This document shows, piece by piece, positions 13,857 through 25,040 of a stretch of DNA of 64,000 nt (the stretch's first letter is position 1; every line of letters begins with the position of its first letter). The notes beneath the pieces are model-generated. The model was not told the origin of the DNA. It did no database searches and was given only the letters and a program-made list of their open reading frames with translations. Origin of the DNA: Hirundichthys speculiger. Taxonomy: Eukaryota; Chordata; Actinopteri; Beloniformes; Exocoetidae. Position numbers and translations under genes: made by a program. Where the stretch lies: positions 1,054,655-1,118,654 of the forward strand of contig JAGFBZ010000853.1 of NCBI GenBank assembly GCA_018398805.1. Direction: 5' to 3'.

Positions 13857-16800
13857 TCAGAGCCACTCGCTCTGCTCCACTGCGGTGTTTCTGTCCAGTA
13901 GTTCATCCTGTTCTACCGGCTCATCTTCAGCACCAGTTTCTGGATCTCTTTCTGGACGTGGTGTTGGAGTTTCAGCTCTTGCCTGGATACGCACCTGAAA
14001 CATGGCATGAAATAATTTATGTATAATTTTGAAACCATTTTTTTTCTCTTAAGCCGAGGAATGATAATACAATACAGTAGATAGGCTTAAACTAAGTATT
14101 GCTCACAAGTTTTAGACACCTTCAAACATGACTATATGACATGCTGAGTAACTGTGCAAAATGGGCTGGAAAACACGATGTAAAAAAAAGTTACTACATA
14201 AATGTCTTGCCCTAAGGTGTAACTAGATTCAGAGCGCACAATACCTACCTCTGGGAGATCTCAATCTTTTCTATAAACAGTATTTAATTTTTTTTTTTTC
14301 CCATCTTGTGGCTCCCAAAATTACATTGCAATCCATCTTTTTGAACAACACAAGTTACTTGTGAAAATATTGAAAATTGCAGCTGCGGCTAACACAGATG
14401 GCAGTCGTTTGTGTGAACAGAGCTTACCCTCCTAGCCAGCATCGGCCTCCTCCTGCGTCGACAGAGGTAAAGAAACGAAGTGCAGGCGGCAAAGCAGCGG
14501 AAGGAGAACACTGATTCCACAATGCACATCATGATGAGAGGCACCCACAGAATGACTGTGGTTCCCTGAGTGACAGACATAAATGATCTCCTTCATAAAA
14601 ATGATCTAATTAGTATGTGTAAATACATTTTGATGGACAAATAAATGACTTACATAGATGCGAGTGGGGTCAAAGGGACATTCATTTGTAATGCTAGATG
14701 AGCTAATGTCAAGGGAGGAGCAAAGCTGCAGCAAGCTTTTTCCTTTGTGAATAATGGCTTTGACCGTAGAAACTGACAAGCCCAAGGCAGAAGCAACTCC
14801 CAAGAGTCCTGCCAAAATGCTGAAGACCAACAGAACCCACATCTGCAAGGACAACATAAGCATCTTAGGAAGTGAAATGCATTTCATGTTCATAAAAGAC
14901 AAAATTCTTACTGGTTTAAAGCAGATGTGTGAGGGAAATTGGCAACGTTGTTGCTTAAACAACAATGTTGTAGGCATTTGGAAAATATGGCAAAGTCCCC
15001 TGTTGTCTATGAGTGTGTTAATACAATGTCTAGAGGGAGAGACAGAAGCAGTGGTCTTTGAGATGCAACTGTTTCTGGATTCAAGGATCATTTATTGTCA
15101 TTTCAATACATGTTAAACATGGAAAAAATGAAATGAGTTACCCTGGTCCCGGAGCAAGCCCAGTAATAATATAAAATAGAATAAACAACCTAAAGTATTC
15201 ACAAAATAACAAGATAAAAATGCAGATTTAAACTAAGTATATAAAATATAGGAATATAAGAATATAAACAGTCAGTCAATGAACCAGTATTCTTGTAGTA
15301 AACAACTACTTCAAGTTATTGTTGCTAAAAAGGGATGTACAAACTGTTGAATCATAGGTATACATACTACGGCCCACATTGCACTGTGAAAAAATGCTAT
15401 ATGTTGTTTTTCTAAAGTTGCATTTGGCGATAGATCAAGACACGTGTTCTGACTCAAAAAAAGCAGACAAGCCCTAAAAGGAGCAGGTTAATGAGAGATG
15501 TATGATGAAAGGAGGCAGAACACTGTTTACCAGGATCCTGTTTTTCTTGTTTTTGGACAGGAAGATAGCTGTTATTCCACCAATAATTCCCTGCAGAGAC
15601 ACATGAGCAACGTTCATTCATCACCAATACAATATCACTACTTATATTACTTAAGGTTTAACACAGAGATCATTTAAGTCAAGTCTCCAGTGATGGAGAA
15701 AGGGAAGCACTCATAAACAAGTCGCCTTACCACCAAGCCTGCCACAATGGCAATGACATTAGAGGTGGTGTATTCTATAATCCGGGCCTGTTCCCTAATT
15801 TTGATGTGTCTGAGCACAGCACCATGCACCAGTGCTCCCAGAAGAAAGTTGACATGGCCCACCAGAACCAAGGCCAGCCCCATCTTCATCAAGGCTTTGT
15901 TGTCCTTGAGGTTGGCACAGCATACCCCTGGAGGAAGACAAGCTACGTTATTTAGATATAACCTTAATTTAGCTTTGAACAACATGAGCTATCTCAATAC
16001 AGACAAGTCATTGTTACATTGTTTGTACACAAGCCCATATTATCAGAGTGCTACTTACATACTTAGAGGTATCTGAAGTCAGGTATGTAGATTAATATAT
16101 ACCACAAAATGAACTGAAACAATATACAAGCTTAGTATGAAGACGATTATTACTGGTTTCTGAAATTGTTGAGCATTTCCCTGAGAACATGAAGCTCACT
16201 TCGCTTTTGTGGTTTTGGTACAGCAAAAAAACGAAACAGGACTGCGTATTAAAGCATTATGACAACCAGCATTTCACTCCACATAATCTCCCCAGTCTGA
16301 AGAAAAGATAAAGCACACACATAGAGTCAATGAAATCCAGGCCTGAGCCAAACAAAGCTGTGGGTGCGGGGTGTTCAAACCCTGACTAGACCTGGTCAGA
16401 GGAGCAGATACAGTAGTTGATCCTGATCAGCCTCATTCATGCCTACAGGTGACTGCTCTGGAAGCACCAACAATGTTTGTGGTCATAACATTAACAGTCT
16501 AATGTGCATTACTATTCCAATAAATTGGCACTGAAGAGTAGAAACTGTAGCAAGGCCAGGATATAATATATTATCTACTTTCTTTGATGAAGGTTACTTT
16601 GATTAGGATAGTTCTTTCATTCAGGTTTGATGTCTGTCTGACAAGGTTTATAGTAATGGTGAAACGATCAGCAGCAGCATGGCTGTGTAACCTGAACCCG
16701 TCAAAGAATCAACAGCTACACTCAAATTTTCACTTTTATAAATGGACATTTCTAAGAAAAACATTGCTCAAAAGAAATCCAAGACAGCACCGTTAGTGGG

Positions 16801-16981
16801 GTATATATATATTACAGACAGAAATAAGAAAATACAGTCCGTCACACATAACTAAAACCCTGAGGTTGTCTGCATCTCTTCCTCTCTGGAGCTACTACAG
16901 AAGAGACCACGCCTAAAACAATTTCACAACACACACATTTCACACGTCACGGATCAAATCTAACTTACCTGAATTCACCAT
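13857..16981 (-). CDS. krtcap3: Keratinocyte-associated protein 3-like four-pass membrane protein
   Basis: A small membrane protein of the KRTCAP3/TMEM54 family; its molecular function is not well defined. Six coding exons on the minus strand: 16969-16981 (ATG plus three codons), 15731-15927, 15531-15590, 14654-14842, 14428-14565 and 13857-13994 (TGA). They total 735 nt = 244 aa; human KRTCAP3 is about 240. Sequence reads MGLALVLVGHVNFLLGALVHG (first membrane segment), EYTTSNVIAIVAGLV (second), MWVLLVFSILAGLLGVASAL (third), the family signature CPFDPTRIY, then ILWVPLIMMCIVESVFSF (fourth), a basic RRRRRPMLARR, and a polar tail ending ELLDRNTAVEQSEWL. The VGLALILVGHVN-like block and the ELLDRN tail fit KRTCAP3 better than TMEM54. 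All junctions are GT-AG. The tiny first exon rests on phase and splice sites only. Confidence 0.85.
15065..15330. repeat. Candidate retroelement tail in krtcap3 intron
   Basis: GGATTCAAGGATCATTTATTGTCATTTCAATACATG followed by A-rich sequence resembles the TTTATTGTCATT-containing dispersed repeats common in fish. The family is not determined. Confidence 0.35.
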
Positions 16982-16984
16982 GGT

Positions 16985-17800
16985 GAGAGGTATGTTCTCC
17001 TCAGATCACAGCAATTAGTTACAAAGTTCTCATTTTTGGCTGCTTTTTTTTTTTTTAACATTCCACCTTCGGTGGACTTCCTTGAGCGGCGCTCACCTGT
17101 GGACACAACAGTCGCTGACTACCACCTACCTGGGCGGAAGCTCCGCCCCCGAAACCTGAACGACGCCACATCCCAGAGTGAAGGAAAATCGTGCTTTTCT
17201 TTTCTTTTTTTTTTTTTACTTAGCACTAAACAATTTGTTTAAAAAAAAAAAAATAAATAAATTATGCTGAGCTTACTTAATTGCAAATAGCATTTAGAAA
17301 TCGCATTGAAACAGTATTCCCATGATGAAAATACTGCTCCACCTAAAATCCACAGTCATTTCCTTTGTTTTTTTTTTTTTTTGTTTCCTTTGTTTCAGTT
17401 TCATATAAAACTTAGAGAACATATCTGCCGAGAAACATTGAGTGTCAGAAAAATACACATTTTGCCTACAAAAAAAGCATTGTAGTATATAATTTCACAC
17501 ACCACAAAAAATATAATAAAGCCTTATGGCAACCTAGTCCACGGAAGAAAAAGAAGAAAAAAAAATTCTAATTTCATGACAATTTCTGAATGCTTTATCT
17601 AAACATTAAAATCCCAGAAACATTACTGGTGATGTGTTTTTAAGAATTAAAAAGATTGAAAGATTCCATCTGATGCAGTGAAACGGCCTGTCAGCCTCAT
17701 CAGTTTGATTGGAAACACCTGTCGCTCTCGCCCCTGCAGCCTGTTAAATACAAACTTGTGGGTGAGAAGCAGCTAGAGTTGTTGGCCCAGTTTGAGATTC
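16985..17800. other. Divergent spacer between krtcap3 (-) and the ZP3-type gene (+)
   Basis: About 0.8 kb. The krtcap3-proximal part (17080-17170) is GC-richer, consistent with a promoter. The middle holds T and A homopolymers near 17044, 17200, 17239 and 17369. Close to the ZP gene, TTAAATAC at about 17743, some 58 bases before the ATG, could act as a weak TATA-like element. Both are inferences. Confidence 0.4.
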
Positions 17801-20586
17801 ATGATGGGGACAATACAGCAAGTTCTTTGCCTTTTCTTTTGGCATTTAGCTTCTGCACACTCGTTTTTGAGATATGGAGATTCTGCATTTTTCCACGATT
17901 TTGGAAATTTTTTTGAAAATGAGCTTTTTCCATTTGAAAGGAATTTTGATTTTCTTCCTTTTGACACTATCTTCAGCTCCTGGCCAACCTGGATCCCTGA
18001 CTTCAAAATGCTTGCTGATTTTCCCCCTTTCATGAATATCCCGAGAATCCAGGTGTCTTGTGATGAATCAACGTTAACTGTGCTGGTTGATAAGAAGACT
18101 TTTGGCCTCACGATTACTTCAGAGGAGATACAGCTTGGTGCTGGCTGCTATAGCAATGGTGAACTCATGAATCAGCTTGTTTTTGTCTATGGTTTGGAGG
18201 AATGTGGAACTACACCAGTGGTGAGTTAGAAAAATTCTTCATTGGCCGCTATCATACTCCTGCAAGAACGTCCTAACACAATACTACCTTGCAGCTCCAG
18301 AACGGCGTGCAGGCGTTCACCAACTCTCTCCACTTGAATCGTAAGGGAGCTCTGCCCACCTGGGGGCAAAACCCTCCCACCGTATACATCTCCTGCATTC
18401 CAAAGAGGTGATATATTTTTGTTTACTAAACTTGCAGATGACTTGACCACTACCCCCCTCTCTGCAATAATGTAGACAGACTTGGGCAGGGCAGCAATTT
18501 ACTTCAGTCATTAATGCTGTCAATAAGATTATTGTACTCACAAACTTATGTATGTCAAGTGTAGATGTTGGAAACTTGTCTCTGAACAAGACTGGTTTGT
18601 GTGTGGGTTCTTCTTCTTCCCTCCTCCTCTTTCAAGATTACACAAGGATCCAAACTCTAGCTCCACTTTCCCAGTGAATACAAAGAGCTTCAACATCCAA
18701 GCCATGAATTGTGAGTTAAAACTCTTCATTTAGAAAAGTTTGTGTGTGGTTTTTTTTGTCTTAAAGCAAATTACACTCTTTTAGCATCCTGGACTGAAGT
18801 TGCTCAATCCAACATCTATACAAGAGGCCAAGCAATCAACCTTCAGGTTTCTGCCAAAACTAGGCCACATCAGCAGCTCTTTATCCAGTCTTGCTTTGCC
18901 TCAGCTTCTCCTGAACCTCAGACTAGACCCAGACACGCGATCATACTAAACAAAGGGTAAGTGGTTATCTGGTCAATTAGCTGCTGTCCTACTGGGTCTA
19001 GTTCATTAATCAGATACTCCACCAGGTGTTCATCCTCACTGGGCGCTCCACATACTGCTGCAAAGTTCACAGCATCCAACAGGGCCGATGTGGTTAATAT
19101 CATTCTGAACACAACAAACCTGATTTCTGAGGTAATGTTTATCCAAACTGGCTGTTAACTTTCTGCAGTACTTGTGACCTTTATAGTCCCTCTCCTCTTT
19201 AGCTGTACGTCCACTGCAGTATCCTCGTCTCTGACAAGGGAGTCACCGCCACCACCAAGTCCTGTAACTACAACGCGACTCAATCAAGGTGATTGTATAT
19301 GAAATGTGGAATTTAAATTTATACAACATGATGCTGAGACTCTGCTTTCAGGTGGGAAGAACTAAATGGCAATGTCGAGGTCTGTGGCTGCTGTAGCTCA
19401 AAGTGTAAAGGTCCCTCTGTGAAGACTCTTCCTGAGGGTGAGTTCTGAAGATGAAGTGCAACAAGTCATTAGTTTGTTCTTGCAGTATAACTCATGTCTG
19501 CCCCTCCTTTTCAAAAAAGATGCCAAGGCTGCAGTCACCATGGGTCCCTTGATCATTTTGGACAATAACAAGGAAAATCTGGTTTCAGACTCTAACTTGC
19601 AAATGAGTACCTCTTCATCCAATTCCATGCAGTCGGCTGGTCTCTCCTCTGGAGACATGATCATTTCTGGTACTTCCATTTCAAGGGACAAGCTCTCATC
19701 TCCACCACAGGGTGTTGTAGTGGTGAGTCAGGATCCTTCTGCCAGGCTGACACTCTGGCTACCTGGGGAGGTGCACAGTAAATACAAGATCATTTCCCTG
19801 TCTGAGGACAGCTTGACGGGTCAGTTGCCTAATGATGGTGCTGATGATCCAGAGCTTCAGCCTCTAACCGTCAATGAAGAGGCTGTTGGGAATCTTCCAA
19901 CAAATGAGATTGATAGTCAAACTCTAAATGTGTATAATGATGGCTCCTCACTATGGGATATGGATGAACTTCCAGTGGTTGATGGCTGGCCCATTCCTGA
20001 GCAACCAGGTAAAGCAGTGTTTGCAGAGGAATTCCAAAGGAAGAGCAGGTTTGGAAGATCTGGGAATCTTGATACAGGAGCTGCAGAGGGAGACTTGTCC
20101 CAGCCGTCTGAGATCGAGATGAACCTCAAATTCATTGAACAGGCAAAACCAAGCAGCATGGCTATTCCTGAAGAATCTCAAAAGAAATGGATGCCAGCTG
20201 AAATTGAGTCTGATCTTAACCAGAGAGCTGATCTCCTGATGACGGAAGAGCCATATCAAATGCAAAAAGATGCAGAGATGCTGGAAGATGTAGCTATCGA
20301 ACCAATAATTCGCTCAAAACTGGAGTATTCCAAAAGTGCAGATGGGTCACAGATGCTGAGTTATGAAGAGGAGATGAAACGGCAAGAGGGTGATTGTGTA
20401 CAAGGGAGACCCAAGAGGGATGCACTGAGGGGAAAACGGGAGCCTGGACTCAAAGGGCTGCAATCAACTTTCCTGTACTTGTTGGGGTAGGATTCTTCTC
20501 TCTCCTAACCTAATTCAATGCATGTGGGAAAATTGTGTAAATATTTTTTTTTTTCTCCCCTCAGAAGGATGGACAAAGCAGAATGA
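17801..20586 (+). CDS. ZP3-type zona pellucida / egg-envelope glycoprotein with long acidic C-terminal region
   Basis: Predicted secreted component of the fish egg envelope. Nine exons: 17801-18220, 18295-18407, 18637-18710, 18785-18956, 18981-19131, 19203-19288, 19352-19437, 19520-20486 and 20565-20586. They sum to 2091 nt = 696 aa. The start MMGTIQQVLCLFFWHLASAHS is a typical signal peptide. ZP-N follows (IQVSCDESTLTVLVDKKTFG, GAGCYSNGEL, YGLEECGTTPV, VYISCIPKR), then ZP-C (FIQSCFAS, GCCPTGSSS, LYVHCSILVSDKG, KSCNYN, CGCCSSKCKG), the cysteine spacing of ZP3/ZPC proteins. Exon 8 adds about 320 residues rich in E, D, S and P and without cysteine. It ends in two dibasic sites (GRPKRDALRGKREP) before a short hydrophobic LQSTFLYLLG. 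ZP3 proteins are usually nearer 400-450 aa, so the tail is unusual. Teleosts have many ZP3 paralogs and I do not assign one. Reading through at 20487 instead gives a TAG stop with nearly the same protein. Confidence 0.85.
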
Positions 20587-20617
20587 CTTCATGAATATCT
20601 TCAAAATAAATCTGTAG

Positions 20618-20628
20618 CACAATAAACT
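20618..20628 (+). terminator. Poly(A) signal of the ZP3-type gene
   Basis: An AATAAA hexamer in CACAATAAACTGG lies about 35 bases after the stop codon, preceded by another AATAAA close upstream. The very short 3' UTR fits egg-envelope genes. Confidence 0.6.
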
Positions 20629-20639
20629 GGCTTCAACTT

Positions 20640-21278
20640 TTTTTTCAAGTAAAAGCTGCACTGTAACAAATTTCTACAGTCAAATTGCAGTATCTACTTA
20701 TCATTTTACAAGGTATAACTGTATATTGCAATGCATTATGGGTCAATTACAGTAATTTAAAGCAGAATTTTACAAAAGCACACGGTAAAACAACAGGATG
20801 GTGTTCTGACTAAACAAATATTGCAGTGCAATACTGTTAGTATTAAGGTGGTTTGAAAAGGGACATGTTATGGTGGACACAGAGAACCTCCATGTCTACT
20901 CAGTGTAAGTGGTGTTTTTTTTTTTTTTTGTTTGTTTTTTTTAAAACCCTACAAATCAAAATGACTCACATAATAGGTCTAACTTCATGCAATTAGTTGC
21001 TCAGTAGCGCATGTGTTGCGTCATGTTCCTGACAGGAAAGTAACGTTGGGGGGACGGCATAACCAGCATTTCGGTAAATTGTTTAACGGCATTACGTCAT
21101 TGGGTTACAAAAGTGTAATCCGTTACAGTGAAGAAAAAAAACATGTAATCAGATTACCGGCATATTTGATTAAAAATGGGGATTGCTTAGCAGATTTACA
21201 TTTTAAAATCAAACAATGTATGATATGGCAAGCCATTCTTAGCATTTATTCCATATCCTCATACCTCAGTTCCTCTTT
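20640..21278. other. AT-rich spacer with ACAGTAA/TTACTGT motifs
   Basis: No gene seen. The stretch has scattered CTGTAA, TACAGT and ACAGTAA words. A related word set recurs at 24050-24180 beyond the transposon fossil, so the two may be ends of one dispersed element. A T-rich run sits near 20918-20945. Confidence 0.35.
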
Positions 21279-21521
21279 ACTAGTTTGCACTTCACAGAAC
21301 ATTTTTAGCACTAGTTCAGTCTTGTGTTGCACTAGTTGAACAAAAGGTTATACTAGTCATAATTTTCAAGCAACTTAACACTTTTTTTTCCAGCTAGTTT
21401 AAGTGGAGGCTGTACTAGTGAAGCCATGCCTTGCACTAGTATCAAAGTTTATGCTAGCCACCTTTTTTATCACACTAGTGGACCTTCAGGCCTAACTAGT
21501 ACATTATACTAGTTAACTAGT
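21279..21521. repeat. Diverged 21-bp tandem array with ACTAGT core
   Basis: ACTAGT occurs ten times in 243 bases (21279, 21310, 21331, 21352, 21414, 21435, 21474, 21495, 21508, 21516). One-off variants fill most of the gaps: ACTTCA 21289, ACTTAA 21373, GCTAGT 21393 and GCTAGC 21453. Successive positions step by 21 almost throughout (21289, 21310, 21331, 21352, 21373, 21393/4, 21414, 21435, 21453-6, 21474, 21495, 21516). The bases between cores have largely diverged. It looks like an old minisatellite in which the hexamer, a palindrome, has survived. Confidence 0.75.
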
Positions 21522-21639
21522 GGGCTTCAAATTAAAAGTAATTCTGTTCTTTCATCTGGTACCATCGAGACTAGAAACAAAGACCAAAGAGTTTAATATA
21601 CATTGATGAATACAAAGATTCAATATGCTATGCAGAATA

Positions 21640-23385
21640 TTTTAATCAGATGATTGATGCATTGCCTTAACACTACAAAGAGATGCCAGGAAATGCATCC
21701 AGAATGTCGGACTGTCTCCAACCAGAGTTACCAGCTCCCCTCTCTCGGCCGATGTGATGGAACCAACTTGCCTTTTCTCTCTTTGTGTCACCACCTGAAA
21801 CCAACAGAAAGTTCAGAATTAATAGCATGTTTGATCTGTAGGTTACATACAGAGCTCCAGCAGTGTCCTGGAGGTGGATGAGAGGCTGCTGGCTCCATCA
21901 CCTATCCAATTTCAGAGCACCATTCTCGGCCTTGCTCGCTCGGAGGTCCCACTGGCCTGTTTATTACATTATTACAAGCTACACATGTCAGCCTTGTGTG
22001 TGGGTTTATCTCACCTGGTGAGGCCTTTTTACCATATGGAGACCTGTTTCATCCACATTAAAAATCATGTGTGGGGGGAATTTATGCCTGTTAAAGATAA
22101 GGAGAAAGGGAATCTAAACTACTTAATTTTAGAGAATAAAACACATGCATTGGAACAATCAATTCTCCCACCTGCCCATGACTACTGCCAGATTATCATA
22201 GAACTCCCCAACAGTCGTTCTATTGAAGGCAGTGGCCCTTCAGAGGGATGTGGCTTCTGGAGTTCGGACAGAAAGCCGGCGACTTGCTAGAAAGCTGCGG
22301 AACCACTCTGGACCTGCAGACTGCGTCTCCTTCCAATTGGTTCATGGCATGGGGACATGGTTCTTGGAATGGTTTCTTGTCTGCATGAGGACATGGTTCT
22401 TGTCTGCATGGGGACATGGTTCTTGTCTGCATGGGGACATGTTCTGGCATGGTTTCTTGTCTGCATGGGGACATGGTTGTGGGACATGGTTCTTGTCTGC
22501 ATGGGACATGGTTCTTGTCTGTGGGACTGGTTCTTGTCATGGGGACATGGTTCTTGTCTGCATGGGGACATGGGTCTGCACATGGTTCTTGTCTGCATGG
22601 GGACATGGTTCTTGTCTGCACATGGTTCTTGTCTGCATGGGGACATGGTTTCTGTCATGGGGACATGCTGCATGGGGACATGGTTCTTGTCTGCATGGGG
22701 ACATGGGTCTGACATGGTGGTTCTTGTCTGCATGGGGACATGGTTCTTGTCTGCATGGGGACATGGTTCTTGTCTGCATGGGACATGGTTCTTGTCTGCA
22801 TGGGGACATGGTTCTTGTCTGCATGGGGACATGGTTCTTGTCTGCATGGGGACATGGTTCTTGTCTGCATGGTGGTTCTGTCTGCATGGACATGGTATGG
22901 GGACATGGTTCTTGTCTGCATGGGGAGAGGTTCCTGCATAGGACATGTTCTTGTCAGGAAGTTCTTTCAGGTGGTTTTGGAAAGTTCTTCCTCCATCTCA
23001 TCTGTGAAAATTCTCTTTGCCTGGGCTACTGAGCCCCAGCCCACAGTGAGAAGGTCCTCCCGCTGCTTTTTTCTTATAAATCTAAGGAGGCTTGACTTGT
23101 CAACATTTCGCTCCTTTGAAACACATCTTAAGGGCCTTTTTCTCCATGACCTCAGTGGCTGCACTTTCCATCTGTTCAATGGAGGTTCGGCCCCAGGTTG
23201 TCTTCCTGTTGTATTTCCTTGGCATGGTGAATTTTTCATACTGTTTAAGACACAAAAAACAAAGCTTATTTTTTGTCTTACTTTGCCATGGCAATTGTCT
23301 CACTTTAACCCTCCACCACTTTTTTATTAAAACAACTTCTCTGCAGAATTCAGGCCAATCATTGGCTCGCAGCACCACATCATTT
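21640..23385 (-). mobile_element. Degenerate pogo-like (Tc1/mariner superfamily) transposase fossil
   Basis: Pieces of one transposase appear in order on the minus strand. Around 23225-23110 the N-terminal psq-type helix-turn-helix start reads MPRKYNRKTTWGRTS and ATEVMEKKALKMCFKGAK. Near 23080-22990 comes RRFIRKKQRE and a GLGLSS-like block. After the minisatellite, about 22320-22180 reads GPEWFRSFLASRRLSVRTPE, then a TGA, then ATAFNRTTVGEFYDNLAVVM. Near 21785-21710 reads QVGSITSAERGELVTLVGDS, the conserved pogo/Tigger/Jerky block before the second catalytic Asp. Several frames and stops separate the pieces, so it is dead. Terminal inverted repeats were not located, so the limits are approximate. 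Confidence 0.75.
22344..22950. repeat. 23-bp minisatellite (VNTR) nested in the pogo-like fossil
   Basis: About two dozen copies of a roughly 23-bp unit containing ACATGGTTCTTGTCTGC, with shortened variants (for example missing the G run or the CTGCAT). The most regular copies are at 22725-22870. The unit has no stop codon in any frame on either strand. It therefore creates long spurious open frames: plus-strand proteins of up to 269 aa repeating CMGTWFLSAWGHGSCLH, and minus-strand proteins of up to 219 aa repeating HADKNHVPMQTRTMSPC. None should be taken as a gene. Confidence 0.95.
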
Positions 23386-23399
23386 TAAAAGGCGATAAT

Positions 23400-24700
23400 T
23401 CGACAATATACAGGATATGAGTTTGTCCGCTTGAATCAATTACCTTTAGCACCAGAGTTAATTATGGTGAAAACTTTTACTCTCCGGACCTCCTTGAACA
23501 CTTTGTTTCTCATGTCATTGACTATTTCTGGGATCTAAAGAACGCTTTCACAATTTGTTGGACTGACTTGTTGAGATATGCATCTCCTACGAACTGGCAG
23601 CGATTATGGTTTGTGTTTGTTTTTGAGACCTGTGTTTTGTACGTCTGTTACTGTATGAAAAACTTTTAAAACTTGCAAAATTAAAAAAATAATAAAGATA
23701 AAGTATAGATGTGAGGTCACGTCCATTTTGATACATTTCATACACATCAAAATCTTAAAAGGTTTTGTTTTTGCAGCACTGACTCTTGTTTTATTTAGCA
23801 GGAGACGATAATCTAATGTAGTGTTGATTGACATTTTGGATTATCAGCAATCACAATGCTTAATTTGCAAAACAAAGATCAACTGTGAAAACATTCTACA
23901 ATGAAATATTGTATTATGAAAACAACTATTTACTGGCAAATTGAATTGCCAGGTAACAAATGTCATTTGAATGGAATACAAGATAATGTTCTGAACTAAA
24001 AATACAATTAATGGTTGTTTCTTATATAAAATAACAATACAGCACTGTCATTTATACATGGCAAAAACCTGTGAACAGTATTCAATAATATACTGTAATT
24101 ATTTTTACAGTAATTGACAACAATTTTACAGCAATTTATTGGCATATTTTTTGTTTATTTACTGTAAATTCTACAGGAATTTTGTGACAATGTGGACAAA
24201 ATTTCCAAGTCTCTGTATCCTGCTTTTATTTAATTTTTTTTTTTTTTTTTGGGTGGGAGGGGGTGCACAAACCCATATTGATCTGAATGTGTATTTGAAA
24301 TGTTCACAGTTCAGAATTGTTATATCTTCTGTACAAACAGGATGGGATGTCCACACAGCGGTAATGCAGCTCGTTCTCTTTAATGAACCTTCGACTGCAT
24401 AGTCAGAACAACAACCGCATGGATTCAACAATCAGATAATTTTTCTTCTACATGCAATACAACTAAATCTCTACAACACACTGGCACCACCACTGGAAAC
24501 TGCTACTGTTTCTGTGAACTGACCACTTTCTCAGAATGAAATGACCTCTTGGAATCAGCAGATTTATGCTTTTGTGTCAAGGTTTGAGGGTCAAATGGAC
24601 TGATTTAACTGCTTTAAAAACTCATTACTGTACCTGTGACTCATTTGAAAGAGAACTCCTAGACAGCAAGTCCAATCTCGTGCCTTCTCAGCCAGGTGTC
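23400..24700. other. Spacer between the pogo-like fossil and the pabpc4 promoter
   Basis: No gene seen. It includes AT-rich blocks at 23640-24180 with ACAGTAATT/TTTACAG words, a T18 tract followed by GGGTGGGAGGGGG at 24230-24262, and unique-looking sequence from 24300. Short open frames have no recognisable domain. Confidence 0.45.
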
Positions 24701-24829
24701 GCTGTGGGGAGCCGGGCTCCGTCGTTGGGACGGTACAGTGTGCGCTCTCCCTTTTACGCCGCGCGTGCTCGATGTTTTTCCCATCCCAAGTTTGACCCTC
24801 GCCACTATTTCCTCCGCACCGCTACTCTC

Positions 24830-24871
24830 TATAAAGTGCCCATGCTTTCCTCACGCATTCTCTTTCCCCGG
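24830..24871 (+). promoter_or_regulatory. pabpc4: pabpc4 core promoter: TATA box and probable 5' TOP start
   Basis: TATAAA at 24830-24835 is followed about 30 bases later by CTCTTTCCCCGG (24860-24871). That is a C-initiated pyrimidine tract at the expected +1 distance. Poly(A)-binding protein mRNAs are classic TOP mRNAs under mTOR control. The placement is inferred from spacing and sequence only. Confidence 0.55.
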
Positions 24872-24910
24872 CCACAAAACAACCGTGAGTGTTCAACTCA
24901 CTGTTCTTGG

Positions 24911-25040
24911 AAAACTTTATATAAAAACAATATAAAAAATACAAAATATCTGAAAAATATCATAAAAACGAGTACAATAATTAAATCAAAACTTAAAAAA
25001 TAGCAAAATTAACAAACAAACAAACAAAAAAAAAAAACTA
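24911..25040 (+). promoter_or_regulatory. pabpc4: A-rich 5' leader, probable PABP autoregulatory element
   Basis: About 130 bases dominated by A4-A12 tracts separated by short interruptions, ending in a (CAAA)n and A12 run. It sits between the probable start site and the ATG at 25280. In PABPC1 an A-rich 5' UTR element binds PABP itself and represses its own translation; this region has the same place and composition. Confidence 0.55.

Noticed and set aside
14606..15091. 161-codon minus-strand frame as a separate gene
   Set aside because: Only the part 14654-14842 is real; it is krtcap3 exon 4, read through its flanking introns.
15747..16076. 109-codon plus-strand frame
   Set aside because: It is antisense to the krtcap3 exon 15731-15927, which has clear protein similarity and splice sites.
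22344..22950. CRISPR-like array
   Set aside because: Units are contiguous with no unique spacers, in a vertebrate nuclear context.
22223..23032. 269-codon plus-strand open frame and its overlapping companions
   Set aside because: They are generated by the stop-free 23-bp minisatellite, read in every frame on both strands, inside a dead transposon.
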